NCBI RefSeq assembly: GCF_029623395.1
Contig: NZ_JAPYKK010000022.1
Span: 1 to 64,000, forward strand
Direction of reading: 5' to 3'
From: Sphingomonas echinoides
GTDB lineage: Bacteria > Pseudomonadota > Alphaproteobacteria > Sphingomonadales > Sphingomonadaceae
DNA length: 64,000 nt
The notes under the pieces are model-generated. The model saw nothing but the letters and a program-made list of their open reading frames with translations. It was not told where the DNA came from and searched no databases. The position numbers and the translations under genes are program-made. Shown in pieces: positions 60,018 through 64,000 of this stretch (position 1 is its first letter; the number at the start of each line of letters is the position of its first letter).

Positions 60018-60737
60018 TCAGTCGCACCGGCTGGGCGGCCCGCCATACCGCGCGAGATAGCTTCGGAGATCGTTCTGCAGCGTCAGCGCCATACGAATCG
60101 ACGAATCCTCCAAGCCTTGCCCCGCCCGCTCGATATCGAGATCGCCGCGCGCAACCATCTCCAGCACCAGCAATGTCCCCGAAGACAGGTCGAGACCGAT
60201 CTCACAACACAACTCGCCGACGGTCACGCGGGGGGCCGCGCATTCGAGCTTGAAGCAGGCGAGCGCGACATCCCATTTGAGGCCCGCAAAGCGGTCAGGC
60301 CCGAACCTCTCTATCCGGCTGCGGCGTGCGCGAAGCATTCGCGAGACCGTCAGAAAATCGGTTTCGAGCGTCCCGATCGGGGCGGTATCGATCAGGCACC
60401 GAACCGTCGCGATGAGCCGGCGCGGGCCGATGCCGTCCGATATGACCGATGCATGATTCTGCACACGCCTGAGCTTTCCGTCCGATCGAACGTAGCTCTT
60501 CGTCAGCGTGACCGGGTCGCCGGTTTGCCGCATCCACTCGACCACCGCGGTGTGCCGCGCCTGTTCCACGGGGTTGGTGAACTGGACGGCAACCTTCCCG
60601 ATCAGTTCGCGTCGATCGCGCCCAAGGACCTCGCAATAGGCATCATCGACCGAGAGATAGGTTCCCGTCAGGTCAGTCAGCACGTGGGCGGTCGGCGCGG
60701 CAGGGTCGAGAAAACTTTGCAGGTTCATCACGTCCAT
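60018..60737 (-). CDS. PAS-domain sensor with C-terminal winged-helix-like region
   Basis: 239 residues. A PAS domain spans about residues 12-120 (HVLTDLTGTYLSVDDAYCEVLGR, then a PAC-like VNRxxSDGKLRR-type segment read as SYVRSDGKLRRVQNHASVI). The C-terminal half (about 160-235) is helical and may be a winged helix (VTVGELCCEIGLDLSSGTLLVLEMV). It could sense a small molecule or redox state and regulate neighbours. The ATG at 60737 or 60728 is the start. It converges on the valine operon. Confidence 0.72.
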   Translation of the reverse strand: MDVMNLQSFLDPAAPTAHVLTDLTGTYLSVDDAYCEVLGRDRRELIGKVAVQFTNPVEQARHTAVVEWMRQTGDPVTLTKSYVRSDGKLRRVQNHASVISDGIGPRRLIATVRCLIDTAPIGTLETDFLTVSRMLRARRSRIERFGPDRFAGLKWDVALACFKLECAAPRVTVGELCCEIGLDLSSGTLLVLEMVARGDLDIERAGQGLEDSSIRMALTLQNDLRSYLARYGGPPSRCD

Positions 60738-60844
60738 AAATCTCGGGTGCAGATTCAATGCCCTAATTGATCCTTTTGCGCTATGGTACAGTGCCGGTCC
60801 GGCGGGTATCCAAGAGTGCACCGCTTTGCTGGGAGTGTCGCGCC

Positions 60845-61114
60845 ATGCCTATGGGCGAATTCGGGGGGACGAATGCCGAGACGGGAGCCGTCGGCTCCGA
60901 TGCGACCGGCGAGTCCACGGCAGCGCAGGCGCCGGGAAAGACCGAGGCGATGGCCGCCGTCATGATCGATACCTTCGGCGCGCGCGCATTGGCCGTCGTA
61001 CAGGCGGAAGTCGACGCAGCGACACCCGAACAGCCGTCGGTCGCGGAAACATGGCAGCGGATCGCCGAAGCGATCCGCGACATGATCGCCGCGGCGGACG
61101 ATCCTTCGCAGTAA
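60845..61114 (+). CDS. Small hypothetical protein
   Basis: 89 residues, acidic and Ala-rich. A disordered-looking Gly/Thr N-terminus (about 1-35) is followed by a helical tail (VMIDTFGARALAVVQAEVDA, TWQRIAEAIRDMI). The TGGGAG upstream is spaced 8-9 nt from the ATG. It is divergent from the PAS gene and abuts the end of gshA on the other strand. Function unknown. Confidence 0.6.
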   Translation: MPMGEFGGTNAETGAVGSDATGESTAAQAPGKTEAMAAVMIDTFGARALAVVQAEVDAATPEQPSVAETWQRIAEAIRDMIAAADDPSQ

Positions 61115-61115
61115 T

Positions 61116-62489
61116 TCAGAAGCGCAGGTCTTCGTAAACGCGCGAGACGTCGCCGTTCCAGGCACCGTGATATTTCTCGAGGAGCACCTCGGCGGGCACC
61201 TTGCCGGTGCGGACGACTTCGCGCAGCGGATCGAGGAAACCCGTCTCGTTGCTCCCGCCGCCGTCGAGCCGCGCGCGTGCGGTCAGGCCGGCGTGCGAAA
61301 TGTCGAGCACCTCGCCAGCGATGTCGCGCAGTGTCCGTCCGCCCGCGATCGGCGCGTCGAGTCCGAGGCGCGGGACCGAATCGCGCAGCGTCTGGCGTTC
61401 CTCGATCGTCCAGTGCTTGACGAGGTCCCACGCCGCATCCAGCGCCTGATCGTCGTACAACAGGCCAACCCACAGAGCAGGCAGGGCACAGATCCGGCCC
61501 CACGGACCACCGTCCGCGCCGCGCATTTCGAGGAACGTCTTGAGACGGACTTCGGGGAAGGCGGTCGACAGATGGTCGTTCCAATCGTCGAGCGTCGGCG
61601 TCTCGCCCGGCAGGACCGACAATTCGCCCTCGAGGAAGTCGCGGAACGACAGCCCCGCCGCGTCGATGTAGCGGCCTTCGCGGTAGACGAAGTACATTGG
61701 CACATCGAGCGCATAGTCGGTGTAGCGGTCGTAACCAAAGCCGTCCTCGAACACGAACGGCAGCATCCCCGTGCGCGCCGGGTCGGTGTCCGACCAGATA
61801 TGGCTGCGGTAGGACAGCATGCCATTGGGCTTGCCCTCGGTGAAGGGCGAATTGGCGAACAGCGCGGTCGCGAGCGGCTGCAGCGCGAGCCCGACCCGGA
61901 ACTTGCGCACCATGTCCGCCTCGGACTGGTAATCGAGGTTCACCTGAATCGTGCAGGTGCGCAGCATCATGTCGAGCCCCATGCTGCCGACGCGCGGCAT
62001 GTGGCGCAGCATGATCGCATAACGGCCCTTGGGCATGATCGGCAGTTCGGCGCGAGTCTTGTCCGGCCACATGCCGAGACCGAGGAACCCGATCCCGAAC
62101 TTGTCGCCGATCGCCTTGACCTGTTCCAGGTGACGTCCGGTCTCGGCGCAGGTCTGGTGGAGGTTCTCGAGCGGCGCGCCCGACAGTTCGAACTGGCCGG
62201 CGGGCTCCAAGCTGATCGAGCCGTCGCTGCCGGACATGGCGATGACGTTGCCATTCTCCTCGACCGGCTTCCAGCCATAGGCCTGAAGCGCATCGAGCAG
62301 GTCGCGGATGCCGCCCTTCTCAGTGTAGCTTGGCGCATGATGATCGCTGTCGGCGTAGACGAACTTCTCGTGCTCGGTGCCGATCCGCCAGCGTTCGGGC
62401 GGCTTTTCCCCGGCTGCGAAACTCGCGACGAGCTGGTCGCGCGATTCGATCAAAGGCGAGGTCTTGATGGTGTCGGATCGCGTCGTCAT
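61116..62489 (-). CDS. gshA: Glutamate-cysteine ligase (GCS2, plant/alphaproteobacterial type)
   Basis: 457 residues. Conserved ATP/Glu-binding parts are RIGTEHEKFVY, GSDGSISLEPAGQFELSGAP, and MLRTCTIQVNLDYQSEADMVRKFRVGLALQP. It makes gamma-glutamylcysteine, the first step of glutathione synthesis, in the cytoplasm. The type is the plant-like enzyme common in alphaproteobacteria. Followed upstream by rsmE on the same strand. Confidence 0.93.
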   Translation of the reverse strand: MTTRSDTIKTSPLIESRDQLVASFAAGEKPPERWRIGTEHEKFVYADSDHHAPSYTEKGGIRDLLDALQAYGWKPVEENGNVIAMSGSDGSISLEPAGQFELSGAPLENLHQTCAETGRHLEQVKAIGDKFGIGFLGLGMWPDKTRAELPIMPKGRYAIMLRHMPRVGSMGLDMMLRTCTIQVNLDYQSEADMVRKFRVGLALQPLATALFANSPFTEGKPNGMLSYRSHIWSDTDPARTGMLPFVFEDGFGYDRYTDYALDVPMYFVYREGRYIDAAGLSFRDFLEGELSVLPGETPTLDDWNDHLSTAFPEVRLKTFLEMRGADGGPWGRICALPALWVGLLYDDQALDAAWDLVKHWTIEERQTLRDSVPRLGLDAPIAGGRTLRDIAGEVLDISHAGLTARARLDGGGSNETGFLDPLREVVRTGKVPAEVLLEKYHGAWNGDVSRVYEDLRF

Positions 62490-62543
62490 CGTCGCGCCTT
62501 AGCGCTGTGGGAGGCCGCCCGCCAGCAGGTTTCGATCCGCCAC

Positions 62544-63284
62544 CTACCAATCACCGCGCGCGGCCATCCACAGCGCGGTTGCAGCAGCGGCGGCGGTGTC
62601 CGCGCGCAAGATCCGGGGGCCCAACGTGATAGCGACGGCACTTGGCACGGCGCGGATCGCGTCGCGCTCGGCATCGTCGAATCCGCCTTCGGGGCCGATC
62701 AGGATCGCAGCGCTCGCTGGTCCCGTGCGCATTGCTTCCGCCGCCGGCACCCCGCCGGTTTCGTCGGCGAAATACAGGGCCCGGTCCGCCGGCCAGTCGC
62801 GTAGCAGAGCGGCGAGTTTGACGGGCTCGGCGAGTTCCGGGACCGCGGTTCGCCCACATTGCTCCGCCGCTTCGATCATGTGCGCACGAAGGCGCTCGCC
62901 GTTCAGTCGGTCTATGATGGTCCGCCGGGTCAGCACTGGCAACAGCCGCGCGACGCCGAGTTCGCACGCCTTCTCCGCGACCCAGTCGATCCGGCCCTTC
63001 TTGATCGGGGCTGCGCACAGCCACAGGTCGGGAACATGTTCTCGCTCGCGCAGCCGTTCGGTGACGTCCAGCATCAGGTCGCGCTTGCCGACGCTGGCGG
63101 CGATGCCGAGCCATTCCCCCGATTCGCCGTCGAACAGCTTCACCGGATCTCCTGGCTTCATCCGCATGACGGTGACGAGGTAATGCGCTTGCGCGCCCTC
63201 GATCCGCAACGGTCCGGGCAGGAGCGGGTGCTCGACGAACAGGCGCGGGGTGGATTGCGGCGGCCAGGCGGGGGTAGCGGGCAT
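62544..63284 (-). CDS. rsmE: 16S rRNA m3U1498 methyltransferase
   Basis: 246 residues. An N-terminal PUA-like domain (about 15-80) precedes a SPOUT domain with the SAM knot ILIGPEGGFDDAERDAI and the C-terminal ITLGPRILRADTAAAAA. This is the classic RsmE layout. It methylates U1498 in 16S rRNA. The ATG at 63284 was taken; it shares the strand with gshA. Confidence 0.92.
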   Translation of the reverse strand: MPATPAWPPQSTPRLFVEHPLLPGPLRIEGAQAHYLVTVMRMKPGDPVKLFDGESGEWLGIAASVGKRDLMLDVTERLREREHVPDLWLCAAPIKKGRIDWVAEKACELGVARLLPVLTRRTIIDRLNGERLRAHMIEAAEQCGRTAVPELAEPVKLAALLRDWPADRALYFADETGGVPAAEAMRTGPASAAILIGPEGGFDDAERDAIRAVPSAVAITLGPRILRADTAAAAATALWMAARGDW

Positions 63285-63408
63285 GGAGCCTCGTAGAGCG
63301 GATTGCCCGCGCAACACAATCGCGCGTCGCGGGTCGTATCGGAAGCTCTGCGTTCCTGTTCCCGTGCTATCGCTGTAAAACAGGCAGTAGAAAGCCGGGG
63401 AAAAGCGC

Positions 63409-64000
63409 ATGACGGGGTACGGCCGGAGGATCTGGGTGCTGGCGGCGGGCACGTCGAGCATGGCGGGCTATGTCGATGCGGTCGGGTTCTTGAAACTGGG
63501 CGGGCTGTTCGTGTCGTTCATGAGCGGGAATTCCACCCGGCTCGCCGTCGGCATGATGGTCGACCCGCAAGTCGCGCGCATGGCGATCACGTTGCTGGCG
63601 GCGTTTGTCGGGGGGGTGGTTGCGGGTACGCTGATCTCGGCGGCGGCGGGATCGTGGCGCAAGCGCGTGATCCTGCTGGTCGTCGGCGGGTTGCTGGCGC
63701 TGTCCGGGGCGCTCGACCTGTATGGTTGGGATGGCTGGGCGACGCCGCTGATGGCGGCTGCGATGGGATGCGTGAACACCACCTTCCAGCGCGCAGGCGA
63801 AGTCAGCATCGGTGTCACCTACATGACGGGGACGCTCGTCAAATTTGGGCAGCGGCTGGCGGATGCATTGCTGGGCGGCCCGCGCTGGGGATGGGTGCCG
63901 TATCTGGCGCTTTGGCTTGGGCTGGTCGCCGGCGCGGTCGCGGGGAGCGTGATGTACCTTCGCTTCGGCACCGCTAGCATCTGGGGCGCGGCGGGGGTGG
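63409..64000 (+). CDS. DUF1275 (YoaK-like) membrane protein, cut by window end
   Basis: An open frame from ATG 63409 (GGGGAAAA upstream) runs past the window end; at least 197 residues. It has several hydrophobic spans and the family signature FVSFMSGNSTRLA near residue 33 and YMTGTLVKFGQRLAD near 146. DUF1275 proteins are integral inner-membrane proteins of unknown transport role. It is divergent from rsmE. Confidence 0.85.
   Translation, partial: MTGYGRRIWVLAAGTSSMAGYVDAVGFLKLGGLFVSFMSGNSTRLAVGMMVDPQVARMAITLLAAFVGGVVAGTLISAAAGSWRKRVILLVVGGLLALSGALDLYGWDGWATPLMAAAMGCVNTTFQRAGEVSIGVTYMTGTLVKFGQRLADALLGGPRWGWVPYLALWLGLVAGAVAGSVMYLRFGTASIWGAAGV

Overview
The window looks like the chromosome of a high-GC alphaproteobacterium of the Sphingomonadaceae (Sphingomonas-like). 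This is inferred from the GC-rich codon use, GTG/TTG starts, the pervasive ATGA/GTGA stop-start overlaps, and the mix of periplasmic PQQ dehydrogenases, RND pumps, a STAS-MlaE lipid transporter and a valine catabolic operon. No rRNA or CRISPR array is seen. Three tRNA genes are present: Ser-GGA, Tyr-GTA and Gly-TCC.

Region 1 (1-13.5 kb) is a catabolic locus. A seven-gene minus-strand operon (amidohydrolase, MFS importer, cytochrome c, Fe-type alcohol dehydrogenase, aldehyde dehydrogenase, PQQ dehydrogenase, cytochrome c) lies downstream of a GntR/FCD regulator. Beside it a class III CoA-transferase plus an atypical crotonase is divergent from a second PQQ dehydrogenase, which is followed by the start of another exported protein. 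Together these could oxidise an alcohol in the periplasm and process the acid as a CoA thioester. The substrate cannot be read from the sequence.

Region 2 (13,712-25,651) is an integrated mobile island of about 11.9 kb. It is bounded by a 14-bp direct repeat that matches the 3' end of tRNA-Ser(GGA). It carries a P4-type integrase, an AlpA-like regulator, a primase-helicase followed by a long inverted repeat with short iterons (candidate origin), a tightly packed set of small genes including a DUF5681-like protein, and cargo at the tRNA end. The cargo is a two-gene membrane protein/TIR-like effector pair and a single-chain restriction-modification-specificity protein. The plan resembles a phage satellite with an anti-phage cargo hotspot. 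The two-gene pair is the best candidate here for an undescribed system.

Region 3 (25.8-47.5 kb) is envelope-related: a cyclophilin, an Mla/MCE lipid transporter (STAS-MlaE, MlaF, MlaD, lipoprotein), a HAD phosphatase, a DUF445 protein, two RND efflux operons (the second with its own outer-membrane channel and a trailing CitE-like lyase gene), and divergent secreted penicillin-acylase-like and amidohydrolase genes.

Region 4 (47.5-64 kb) is core metabolism: MTA phosphorylase, an AlkA-type glycosylase, a ferredoxin, RlmB, an M28 peptidase, a valine/isobutyrate operon (mmsA, acyl-CoA dehydrogenase, 3-hydroxyisobutyryl-CoA hydrolase, enoyl-CoA hydratase, mmsB), a PAS regulator, gshA, rsmE and a truncated DUF1275 membrane protein. 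Intergenic inverted-repeat and REP-like elements punctuate this region.
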